From JAJPHT01 sp035526585 (GTDB lineage: Archaea; Thermoplasmatota; SW-10-69-26; JACQPN01; JAJPHT01): a DNA stretch of 18,948 bases. The translations under genes and the position numbers were made by a program. Below are positions 1 to 5,886 of this stretch, piece after piece. Below the pieces are notes generated by a model. That model saw only the letters and a list, made by a program, of their open reading frames with translations. It had not been told where the DNA came from and did not search any database. The number at the start of each line of letters is the position of its first letter. The first letter of the stretch is position 1. The DNA is taken from NCBI GenBank assembly GCA_035526585.1, contig DATLCC010000092.1, forward strand, positions 1-18,948. The letters run 5' to 3'.

Positions 1-190
1 GGACTCGGGATAGGGGCGGGCTCGGGCGCGGGCGAGGGACGGGCGCGGGCGAGGGACGGGCGCGGGCGAGGGACGGGCGCGGGCGAGGGACGGGCGCGGG
101 CGAGGGACGGGCGCGGGCGAGGGGCGGGCTCGGGCGCGGGCGAGGGGGCTCGGGCGCAGCTCGCGCCCGCGCCCTCGTTCGCGCCCTCCC
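1..190. repeat. 17-bp G-rich tandem repeat followed by an inverted repeat
   Basis: Five perfect tandem copies of GGGCGCGGGCGAGGGAC occupy 24-108, a sixth copy with one change follows at 109-125, and a degenerate seventh lies at about 132-148. The run is then inverted: GGGCGCGGGCG at 132-142 is the exact reverse complement of 164-174. GGG runs separated by 2-4 nt fit a G-quadruplex pattern on the plus strand. The region lies just past the stop of the leftward gene at 220, so it may act as a transcription end for that operon; this role is inferred. No gene is visible in 1-219. Confidence 0.85.
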
Positions 191-219
191 CCAGCCTTCG
201 TCCAAGCCCAAGCCCGTCG

Positions 220-900
220 TCAGCATTGCACGTTGTACGCGAGCCCGTCCGAGCCGCGGATCCCCTCGATGCTGCCGCGCGGGTCGGACGCGATCTCGCG
301 CCAGGTCGTCGCGTCCTCCTCGCTCGGGAGCGGGACGCCGCCGACCCGTCGCACGTCGGTGGTCTGCGCGAGGCCCACCACGACGACGACCTCCTTCGTC
401 TCCGCGCACGAGAAGACCTCGCCGTAGATCTTCACGCGCGCGTCCCGGCTCTGGAAGAGGCTGCCCGTCGACTGGACGCTCCCGTTGTAGACGAACCACT
501 GCGAGTCGGCGCCGTTCGCGAGGCGGCGCTCGCCCGTCGCCGCGTTCCCGTCGATCCTGAGCCCGCGCGCCTCCGCCGCGTCGCGGATGCGCTCCTGCAC
601 GTTCTCGCGCACCTTCGTGTCCGTGGGCCGCAGCAGCGTGCGCAGCGTCGAGACGGTGAGCGTGCCCGGGTATCCGTCGTCGCTGCGCTTGTCGTCGTAC
701 ACGAGCGTCTGGCTCTTCGCGAGACCGAGCTTCGCCTCGTCGGGCTCGCGCTGCGACGCGGTCTGGTTCTTCTCCCAGCCGTTGCCTCCGCCGCCTTCGA
801 GCAGGCGATCCGGGACGCGCGCCGGCTCGAGCTTGACGCAGCCCGTCACGAGGGACATGGCAAGGGCGAGGACGAGGGTGAGCGCGAGCGGTGGGCGCAC
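220..900 (-). CDS. Secreted lipoprotein of unknown function
   Basis: This 226-residue protein starts at GTG (900); an in-frame TGA lies 24 nt upstream, so the start cannot be much earlier. The N-terminus is a typical lipoprotein signal: Arg2, a hydrophobic stretch over residues 5-17, and the lipobox LVTG-C with Cys21 as the lipidation site. The mature part is hydrophilic and rich in Gly, Asp and Arg, with two further cysteines (one at the very C-terminus) that could pair. I do not recognise a domain. It is the last gene of the leftward cluster, 106 nt after the anchored surface protein, so it probably belongs to the same cell-surface system. The other in-frame start, ATG at 858, would remove most of the signal peptide and is unlikely. 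Confidence 0.8.
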   Translation of the reverse strand: MRPPLALTLVLALAMSLVTGCVKLEPARVPDRLLEGGGGNGWEKNQTASQREPDEAKLGLAKSQTLVYDDKRSDDGYPGTLTVSTLRTLLRPTDTKVRENVQERIRDAAEARGLRIDGNAATGERRLANGADSQWFVYNGSVQSTGSLFQSRDARVKIYGEVFSCAETKEVVVVVGLAQTTDVRRVGGVPLPSEEDATTWREIASDPRGSIEGIRGSDGLAYNVQC

Positions 901-977
901 CTGGCGCGGAACTTGTCCTCAGGCAAAAAGGGCATGGGGCGGCCGAGGTCAAGTGCGGGTTCAAGGTCGAGGGCACG

Positions 978-1001
978 CTCGGACTCGAACTCGGACTCGA
1001 A
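978..1001. repeat. 12-bp tandem duplication in the gap between two genes
   Basis: CTCGGACTCGAA occurs twice in perfect tandem at 978-989 and 990-1001, directly beyond the stop of the gene ending at 1007. It is an example of the low-complexity sequence found at several gene ends in this window. No function can be assigned. Confidence 0.7.
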
Positions 1002-1006
1002 CTGCG

Positions 1007-2437
1007 TCAACGGCGCCTTGCCGCCGCGACGAGCAGCACGAGCGCAGCGCTGAGCAGGGCGGGCGGCATCGGCAGCCCCTTCTTCTCCGGCGCTTCGGGC
1101 GCGGCCTCCTGGGGCGCGTCGCCATCGAGCGCGCCGTCGCGCACCTTCTCCTGGGCGAGCGTGACGTCGCCGCTCGCGATCGGCTCGTCCGCCGTCGCGT
1201 CGCGCTCTGCGACCGTGTCGACGCGGAGCGTCAGCGGGACGACCTTCTCGTCGCGCGTCGATCCGGTGAGATAGCTCGCCGCGAAGAGGAGCTTGTACGT
1301 GCCCACCTTCGCCTGCGGCGTCGCGATGAGCGTGATCGTGCCGCGCAGGTCCTCGTTGCCGCCCATCATCACGTGGTTCGGGCTCAGGCGGTATTCGATC
1401 CCGGGCGGCAGCTGCGCGCCGCCGCTCTCGTTCCTGACGTACAGGTCCGCGTGGAGGCCCTCCGCGCTCTTCGTGAGATAGGTGACGTTGTAGACCGCGG
1501 TGCCGTTCGCGTCCGCGGTCGCGTCGGTGACGGGCACCTGCAGCTCGAACTCGGGCGCGACGAGCGTCGCGCGGCCGCCGATCGTGGGGTCGCCCACGTG
1601 CACGATCTTCTCGGCGACGTTGCCCCACAGGTCGATCGCGCGCACCTTGATGACGTCGCCATCCAGGATGGCGCGGTCGCTCGTGTACGTCGGATACTGG
1701 TGCTTCTCGACCTGCGCGCTCGTGAGGCCGCTGTCGCGAAGCGCGGGCGTGTAGCCCAGGTCGACGAGCATGTCGTCGTCGCGCTCGGGACCGAGGCCTT
1801 CCGTCACCTCGATCCGCACGCCGTTCACGAAGACCTCGATCGACGAGAGCGCCTCGCCGACCTCGACGTAGAGTCCGTGGCCTCCGTCGGTGCGCACGCC
1901 GTCCCCGGGGAGGATCATGGGCCACGGCGCCGTCGTGTCCGGGTTCGCGCAGCGCTCCTGCTTCGTGCTGCCCGCGCCGTTGTCGACGGTGGCCTTCGTC
2001 CAGTAGCGGACGAGCTCCTTGAGGTCCACGTCGTACACGGAGATGCCGGCGACATAGTTGCCATTCGGCACGTTGCAGGTGTTGATGGGAATGAAGAAGC
2101 CGTCCGTGGGATCGTAGTCCGCGCGGAAGTTCTTCAGCACCATCCCTTCCGAGACCCATTCGGGCGTGTCGCAGTTGGCGAGGCCGTTGGCCTCCGCGCC
2201 TTCGCTGAACTTCAGCGAGTCGATCGTGAGCGCCTTCTCGCCGCGCGCCTGGAACTGGATGAAGAACGTGCCCGACGCGTGGACGTGGCCGTCCTCCTGG
2301 AGCTTCAGGTCCGGGTTCAGGAAGACGAGCGTGAGGTCCGGGTCGCCGCACTTCGCGAATCCGTCCTCCTGCGTCTGCGCGAGGGCGAGCGGGAGGGCGG
2401 CCGCGACGAGGGCGAGGACGATGAAGACGCGGGCCAG
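1007..2437 (-). CDS. Secreted surface protein with PGF-CTERM-like anchor, CTG start
   Basis: The protein has 476 residues if read from CTG at 2437. No ATG, GTG or TTG exists in frame between the upstream TGA (2450-2452) and the end of the signal peptide, whereas a perfect GGAGGT sits 6 nt before this CTG. From there the N-terminus is a clean Sec signal (ARVFIVLALVAAALPLALA, then Gln). Starting at the first ATG (2143) would lose the signal peptide. The body has several cysteines, Asn-X-Ser/Thr sequons and beta-rich, Ig-like stretches. The C-terminus is EKKGLPMPP, then a hydrophobic helix, then AAARRR, which is the layout of archaeosortase-type PGF-CTERM tails. It should therefore be exported and tethered to the membrane or lipid. 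It sits 39 nt after the phosphoesterase in the leftward cluster. No catalytic motif was seen. Confidence 0.85.
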   Translation of the reverse strand: MARVFIVLALVAAALPLALAQTQEDGFAKCGDPDLTLVFLNPDLKLQEDGHVHASGTFFIQFQARGEKALTIDSLKFSEGAEANGLANCDTPEWVSEGMVLKNFRADYDPTDGFFIPINTCNVPNGNYVAGISVYDVDLKELVRYWTKATVDNGAGSTKQERCANPDTTAPWPMILPGDGVRTDGGHGLYVEVGEALSSIEVFVNGVRIEVTEGLGPERDDDMLVDLGYTPALRDSGLTSAQVEKHQYPTYTSDRAILDGDVIKVRAIDLWGNVAEKIVHVGDPTIGGRATLVAPEFELQVPVTDATADANGTAVYNVTYLTKSAEGLHADLYVRNESGGAQLPPGIEYRLSPNHVMMGGNEDLRGTITLIATPQAKVGTYKLLFAASYLTGSTRDEKVVPLTLRVDTVAERDATADEPIASGDVTLAQEKVRDGALDGDAPQEAAPEAPEKKGLPMPPALLSAALVLLVAAARRR

Positions 2438-2443
2438 GCTGGG

Positions 2444-2449
2444 ACCTCC
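2444..2449 (-). promoter_or_regulatory. Strong Shine-Dalgarno site that decides a CTG start
   Basis: GGAGGT on the minus strand lies 6 nt upstream of CTG at 2437 and overlaps the in-frame TGA at 2450-2452 closely. It is the only good ribosome binding site near the signal peptide and is the main evidence for CTG initiation of the anchored surface protein. Confidence 0.75.
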
Positions 2450-2476
2450 TCAGGCCGACGTGGCGATATCCTTCCT

Positions 2477-3232
2477 TCAACCTTGTCGTGCCACGAGGCC
2501 CTGGTGGCGCTGGTGGGCGTCGAGCTCGATCACCGCGTACGCGCGCTCGTGCCCCCCCGCGCGCAGCACCGGCATGCTCACGTTGTGCACGGGCGTGCCG
2601 CCCGCGGTCGCGCTGCGCAGGCGCCCGTGGTGCGCGTGGCCGTGGACCGCGACGTCCGCGCGTCCGCCATCCAGCGCCGCCTCCAGGCGCGAGGTGCCCA
2701 GGAAGGGCCACAGCTCCGAGGGCTCCGTGTCGATCGTGCCCACGACCGGCGCGTAGTGGAGCACGGCGAACTTCGTCTCGGTCTCCAGCGACAGGAGCCC
2801 CGCGCGCAGCGCCTCGGCCTCGAGCACGCTCGCTGCGACGAACGCCTTCAGCGAGTCCTCCCCGAACCCGCGCACGAGCCGATCGCCGAACCCGCCGCCG
2901 AACCCTTTCACGCCCGCGAATCCCACGCCCTCGACGACGCACGTGGGGCGCCGCCGGTCCAGGATATGGATGCCGGCCGAGCCGAGGATGCGCAGGATGC
3001 CCTTCGGGTCGCCGTTCTCGTGGTCGTGGTTGCCCAGCACGGCGACGACCGGGACGCCGACGTCGTGCAGGCCGCGCAGCAGCGCCTCGGCCTCGCCGGG
3101 GCGCCCGTGGTCCGTGAGGTCGCCCGCGAGCACGAGCACGTCCGCCTCGTCGCGCACGTGCGCGAACGTCTCCGCGATGCGCGCCTCGTCGTCCGCGCGC
3201 GCGTGCACGTCCGCCGTCGCCGCGATCTTCAG
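2477..3232 (-). CDS. Calcineurin-like metallophosphoesterase, CTG start
   Basis: A 251-residue, probably cytoplasmic phosphoesterase. With CTG at 3232 read as Met the N-terminus becomes MKIAATADVH, a typical start for this family. The metal-binding blocks are all present: D8-x-H10, GDLTDHG (37-43), GNHD (67-70), H159 in LHYAP, and GHAH (198-201). The family hydrolyses phosphomonoesters or phosphodiesters with two metal ions; the substrate here is unknown. No ATG, GTG or TTG is available in frame between the end of the preceding gene (3306) and the DxH motif, and the next GTG codon lies inside that motif, so CTG (or less likely the ACG before it) must be used. A G-run ends 9 nt upstream and may be a weak ribosome binding site. 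It lies between a nucleotidyltransferase and a surface protein. Confidence 0.88.
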   Translation of the reverse strand: MKIAATADVHARADDEARIAETFAHVRDEADVLVLAGDLTDHGRPGEAEALLRGLHDVGVPVVAVLGNHDHENGDPKGILRILGSAGIHILDRRRPTCVVEGVGFAGVKGFGGGFGDRLVRGFGEDSLKAFVAASVLEAEALRAGLLSLETETKFAVLHYAPVVGTIDTEPSELWPFLGTSRLEAALDGGRADVAVHGHAHHGRLRSATAGGTPVHNVSMPVLRAGGHERAYAVIELDAHQRHQGLVARQG

Positions 3233-3305
3233 CGTGCGATGCCCCCCGAGTGGTGGCTCTGCGCCAAATCCGCACGCGATGCGGCGCGTGTTCCCCCTTG
3301 CGCTC

Positions 3306-4112
3306 TCACGAGCGCCCCTCGGACGTGCCGAAGATGCGCTCCAGGGCCAGGCGGTGCGGATCGGGCATGCCCCATTCCTGCACGTCCACCTCGAAGCTCT
3401 GGATGTCGATGAGGCGCCCGCGGAACGGGCCCATCGAGCTCTGCGCCCCCTCGGCGAGCGCGGCATAGCGCGCGAGCACGGCGAGCGGCACCTTGTCGCG
3501 CTGGGCGGGATAGGCCCAGCGGAAGACCTGCATGTGCGCGACCATGATGCCGATGTGCTCGCCGCAGAGGCGCGCGAGCCTGTCCCAGTCCACCGCGTCC
3601 GCAGCCATGTAGAGCACGTGCAGCATGTCGGCGCCGTCGAATCGATAGCGCCCCATGACCATCATCTTGGAGACGAGGAGCTCCTCGAGCGGGACCACGG
3701 GCGCCTCGCGGCCGAGCACGCTCACGCGCGCCGGGCGCGCGAGCCACTCGTCCGTGACGGGGAAGAGCGCGTTCGCGTTGCGCCAGATGACGTCGACGAA
3801 GACGTCGCCTTTCCATCCCTTCCCGAGCCAGCTCTCGTACACGAGCTCGCTCGTGAAGCCGGACTCCGCGAGGGCGTCGAGCGCGGGGCGCGCGTCCTCC
3901 GGACGCACGAAGACGTCGAGGTCCTTCGTGTCACGCCAGACGCCCGAGTGCGCGTTGAGCGCGAGAGCGCCCCCGAGAAGGTAGGGGACGCGCGCCGCTT
4001 CGAGCGCGTCGAGCGCCGCGCGGTAGACGGCCTCCGCCTCGGGCTCGAACGTGGGCGCGGAGAGGCGCGTGAGCGGCGGGATGGTCGCCATGAAGTCGCT
4101 CTTGATGGCCAC
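3306..4112 (-). CDS. Nucleotidyltransferase of the polymerase-beta superfamily
   Basis: The 268-residue product (GTG start at 4112; ATG at 4091 is an alternative) shows the nucleotidyltransferase core: YLLGGALALNAH at 44-55, R60-x-T-K-D64-L-D66 carrying the first two catalytic acids, and a third acid at D107 in FVDVIW. A later SKMMVMGRYRFDGADML segment (about 155-170) resembles the conserved Lys/Arg/Asp helix in MNT-like and AbiEii-like families. The C-terminal half is helical and unassigned. Known relatives transfer a nucleotide to proteins, RNA or small molecules, and some are toxin or antitoxin parts; no partner is evident here, so a toxin role is not claimed. It starts 24 nt after the propeller gene and is followed 73 nt later by the phosphoesterase. 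Confidence 0.8.
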   Translation of the reverse strand: MAIKSDFMATIPPLTRLSAPTFEPEAEAVYRAALDALEAARVPYLLGGALALNAHSGVWRDTKDLDVFVRPEDARPALDALAESGFTSELVYESWLGKGWKGDVFVDVIWRNANALFPVTDEWLARPARVSVLGREAPVVPLEELLVSKMMVMGRYRFDGADMLHVLYMAADAVDWDRLARLCGEHIGIMVAHMQVFRWAYPAQRDKVPLAVLARYAALAEGAQSSMGPFRGRLIDIQSFEVDVQEWGMPDPHRLALERIFGTSEGRS

Positions 4113-4136
4113 GTCCCCATGCTTGTACGACAGGCT

Positions 4137-5447
4137 TCAACCCTTGTGGCCGGGTCGCGCGGGTCGGGCGAAAAGCGCGAGCGTGCAGGCGAGCAGCGCG
4201 AGCGCGCCGGAGCTCGCCGGCATCGGGCGGCCCTCGACCGGGGCGCGGCATCCGTCAGCCTTGTCGAAGGGGGAGCAGCCGGGCCCGACCGACGCGCGCG
4301 AGAGCTCGAAGCCATCGTCCTCGGGCTGCGACCAGAGGACATCGAGCCTCGGGTCATCGTCCCCGGGCGCCGGCCCGCGCAGCGCCGGATGGCGCGCGAA
4401 GATGCCGCCTCCGAGGAGCGGGCGCGTGGTGCGATCCTCCCCCCACCATCCCATGAGCGTCCCATCCGGCGCGGCCCATGCGACGAGCACGTCGTCTCCC
4501 CACGCTGCGATGGCTGGATACTCGCCTTCCCCGATCGATATCGCCGGGCCGTCGAGGAGCGCGTGCATGACGCGCGTCGCATCCTCGGTGCGCTCGTCCC
4601 ACGCGACGTGCACGCGTCCCGCCTCGTCCACGGCGAGCGCGACGTTGAGCGCGTCGCCCGGCCCCTGCGGCAGGCGGCGCGCGAGGTCCCACGCGCCATC
4701 GGGGGCGCGATGCGCGTACCACACGCTGTAGCGGCGCCCCTCGTCCTTGTACCACGCGACGTGGATGCCGCCGTCGCGGTCGACGACGAGGCTCGGATTG
4801 TTCGCGTCGAGCGGGCCGCTCGAGAGCTGGCGCGCAGGCGCCCACGCGCCGTTGCTCCACTCGCGGTAGTAGGTCTGGTAGAACTCGCCGTCGAACCCGT
4901 ACCACGCCACGTGCACGCGGCCGTCCGCGGTCGCGCCAAGGCTCGGGAAGCCGGCGTAGCCTTGACCCGAGGAGAGCTGAGTGATCTCGGTCCAACCCGC
5001 GCCCTCGGGCGCGCCCGCGGCCGGCGCGCGATAGCGCGCGCTGAACACCTCGCGGTCCTCGTCCGCGCGCTCCGTCCACGCGAGATGGAGATCTCCTCTG
5101 GAGTCCAGCACGAGCGTGGGGCGCGTGAGGCCGCCCCTCGCAGCGTGTGCGCGCGGCAGCTCGGACTCTGCGCCGTCGGCCGCGACGTGCACGACAACGA
5201 CCTCCGTGTCGTTCCCCGTGCCATCCACATAGGCGTAAAAGAGCGAGCCATCGCCGGCACGCGCCATCTTCTTCTGGGTGTGGAAACCGGTCGCGTCGGC
5301 GAAGTCGGAGTATCGATCATCTGCTCCTGCGCTCGCCAAGGGCGCCAAGGAGGTCAAGGTCGCCAAGAGGAGAGCAACGAGGGCCACGCGTCCCGCGCTT
5401 GGCTCCCTTGGCCATCTTGGCGCCCTTGGCGAAGGATCACGGATCAG
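4137..5447 (-). CDS. Secreted beta-propeller surface protein with C-terminal anchor
   Basis: About 436 residues. The N-terminus has an Arg/Pro-rich stretch, then the hydrophobic segment VALVALLLATLTSLAPLASA, a Sec signal. The body repeats a blade pattern with GRVHVAW, GGIHVAW or GDLHLAW strands roughly every 50 residues, as in six- or seven-bladed propellers related to BNR/sialidase-like folds. No Asp-box triplet or sialidase Arg triad was recognised, so enzymatic activity is unlikely. The C-terminus has GRPMPASSGALALLA, then more hydrophobic residues and RPARPGHKG, a PGF-CTERM-like anchor. The start is uncertain: CTG at 5447 has AGGAGGG 7 nt upstream, while GTG at 5468 is possible without a ribosome site. 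From CTG it overlaps the stop of the small zinc-ribbon gene by 11 nt, suggesting translational coupling. Confidence 0.85.
   Translation of the reverse strand: MIRDPSPRAPRWPREPSAGRVALVALLLATLTSLAPLASAGADDRYSDFADATGFHTQKKMARAGDGSLFYAYVDGTGNDTEVVVVHVAADGAESELPRAHAARGGLTRPTLVLDSRGDLHLAWTERADEDREVFSARYRAPAAGAPEGAGWTEITQLSSGQGYAGFPSLGATADGRVHVAWYGFDGEFYQTYYREWSNGAWAPARQLSSGPLDANNPSLVVDRDGGIHVAWYKDEGRRYSVWYAHRAPDGAWDLARRLPQGPGDALNVALAVDEAGRVHVAWDERTEDATRVMHALLDGPAISIGEGEYPAIAAWGDDVLVAWAAPDGTLMGWWGEDRTTRPLLGGGIFARHPALRGPAPGDDDPRLDVLWSQPEDDGFELSRASVGPGCSPFDKADGCRAPVEGRPMPASSGALALLACTLALFARPARPGHKG
5333..5432. repeat. 17-bp inverted repeat inside the signal-peptide region
   Basis: TCGCCAAGGGCGCCAAG at 5333-5349 is the exact reverse complement of 5416-5432, with a 66-nt loop. 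It lies in the stretch that encodes the N-terminal extension and hydrophobic core of the propeller signal peptide. The region is low-complexity (GCCAAGG units), so it may have arisen by repeat expansion rather than as a regulatory hairpin. Confidence 0.7.
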
Positions 5448-5547
5448 AGCGATCCCTCCTGTACCCACCGCGCGTGCAGGTCAGCTTGCAGTGCACGTTC
5501 AACATGGGTCCGCTGCACAAGTCGCAAAAGAAGAGGCCGGATCCCAT
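5437..5547 (-). CDS. Small zinc-ribbon-like protein missing two family cysteines
   Basis: A 36-residue protein (ATG 5547; an in-frame ATG at 5577 would add ten residues). It reads FFCDLC (6-11), then VHCKLTC (18-24), TRGGYRR and DRSDP at the end. As I recall, this resembles a family of tiny zinc-ribbon proteins ending in HCK..C..CGY.RDCSDP. Here the expected second CxxC cysteine is G27 and the RDC cysteine is R33; each change needs one base. Cys8, Cys11, His19/Cys20 and Cys24 remain and could still bind one zinc. The start at 5547 is favoured because a CTTATG box lies 33 nt upstream, like those of the divergent propeller genes. It is the first gene of the leftward cluster and overlaps the propeller start. 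Confidence 0.6.
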   Translation of the reverse strand: MGSGLFFCDLCSGPMLNVHCKLTCTRGGYRRDRSDP

Positions 5548-5574
5548 CCAGGCGCCTCCATCGGACGCAGCTCG

Positions 5575-5580
5575 CATAAG
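5575..5580 (-). promoter_or_regulatory. CTTATG TATA-like box of the leftward operon
   Basis: CTTATG on the minus strand begins 33 nt upstream of ATG 5547. The same hexamer, or CTTAAG, precedes the three rightward propeller genes at 29-31 nt. It lies immediately downstream of the minus-strand copy of the dispersed element (5586-5661). Confidence 0.5.
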
Positions 5581-5585
5581 CGCCG

Positions 5586-5661
5586 TGTCAGGGGCGAAAG
5601 TTTCCTGCGGAAAAAGTTCGCGCCCCCCACCTGGCAAGGATGGGGGGGCGGGGAGTCTGGA
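5586..5661 (-). repeat. Dispersed 76-nt element, minus-strand copy
   Basis: Read on the minus strand this segment begins TCCAGAC and ends CCCTGACA. It contains the imperfect dyad TTTTTCCGCAGGAAA. By hand alignment it matches the plus-strand copy at 5707-5783 in about 58 of 77 columns with one gap. It points toward the small zinc-ribbon gene and the leftward operon. Confidence 0.8.
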
Positions 5662-5706
5662 ATGCGCCACGTAGGACAGGCGCTTAGCTTGCATCTGGGC
5701 AGGACC

Positions 5707-5783
5707 TCCAGACCCCCCGTCACCCCTATCCTTGCCGAATGGGCATCCCGACATTTTTCCTCAGAAAAAGTTTGGCCCTGACA
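5707..5783 (+). repeat. Dispersed 77-nt element, plus-strand copy
   Basis: The copy begins TCCAGAC and carries ATCCTTGCC, GCATCCCG, the AT-rich core TTTTTCCTCAGAAAAAG and the end GGCCCTGACA. It points toward the first rightward propeller gene, ending 75 nt before that gene's TATA-like box. A 52-nt stretch (5743-5794) matches 10988-11039 at 44 of 52 positions without gaps. Confidence 0.85.
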
Positions 5784-5857
5784 CCCATGTTGCGGCCGTC
5801 GCGTACTCGGGAGACCATCTCCGCGTCCCCTGCGGTCACCCGCGTCCCGAACGACAC

Positions 5858-5863
5858 CTTATG
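5858..5863 (+). promoter_or_regulatory. CTTATG TATA-like box, leaderless promoter
   Basis: CTTATG starts 29 nt before ATG 5887, the spacing expected of an archaeal TATA box for a leaderless transcript. No Shine-Dalgarno site precedes the gene. A dyad, CCGCGCCCGCGG (5865-5876), lies just after the box. Confidence 0.65.
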
Positions 5864-5886
5864 TCCGCGCCCGCGGTGGCGGGGCC

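Noticed and set aside
24..148. CRISPR-like array
   Set aside because: The 17-bp units are directly adjacent with no spacers.
950..976. GGGTTCAAGG resembling a tRNA T-loop
   Set aside because: The flanking bases do not pair as a T-arm and no other arms are present.
846..3412. Very long open frames on both strands (over 800 codons) crossing several leftward genes
   Set aside because: Their translations are Arg/Ala/Pro-rich, without domains, and lie over genes with clear motifs. They are by-products of high GC content.
3306..4112. Toxin-antitoxin interpretation of the nucleotidyltransferase
   Set aside because: No HEPN, AbiEi-like or other partner is adjacent, and the neighbours are surface genes and a phosphoesterase.
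2943..5579. Long plus-strand open frame opposite the phosphoesterase, nucleotidyltransferase and propeller
   Set aside because: Composition is typical of antisense reading in GC-rich DNA, and the opposite strand carries conserved catalytic motifs.
5787..5880. An ATG at the same place after the element at 5787 and 11032, suggesting a conserved leader peptide
   Set aside because: The following codons are not conserved between the two copies, and one frame runs into the propeller gene out of phase.
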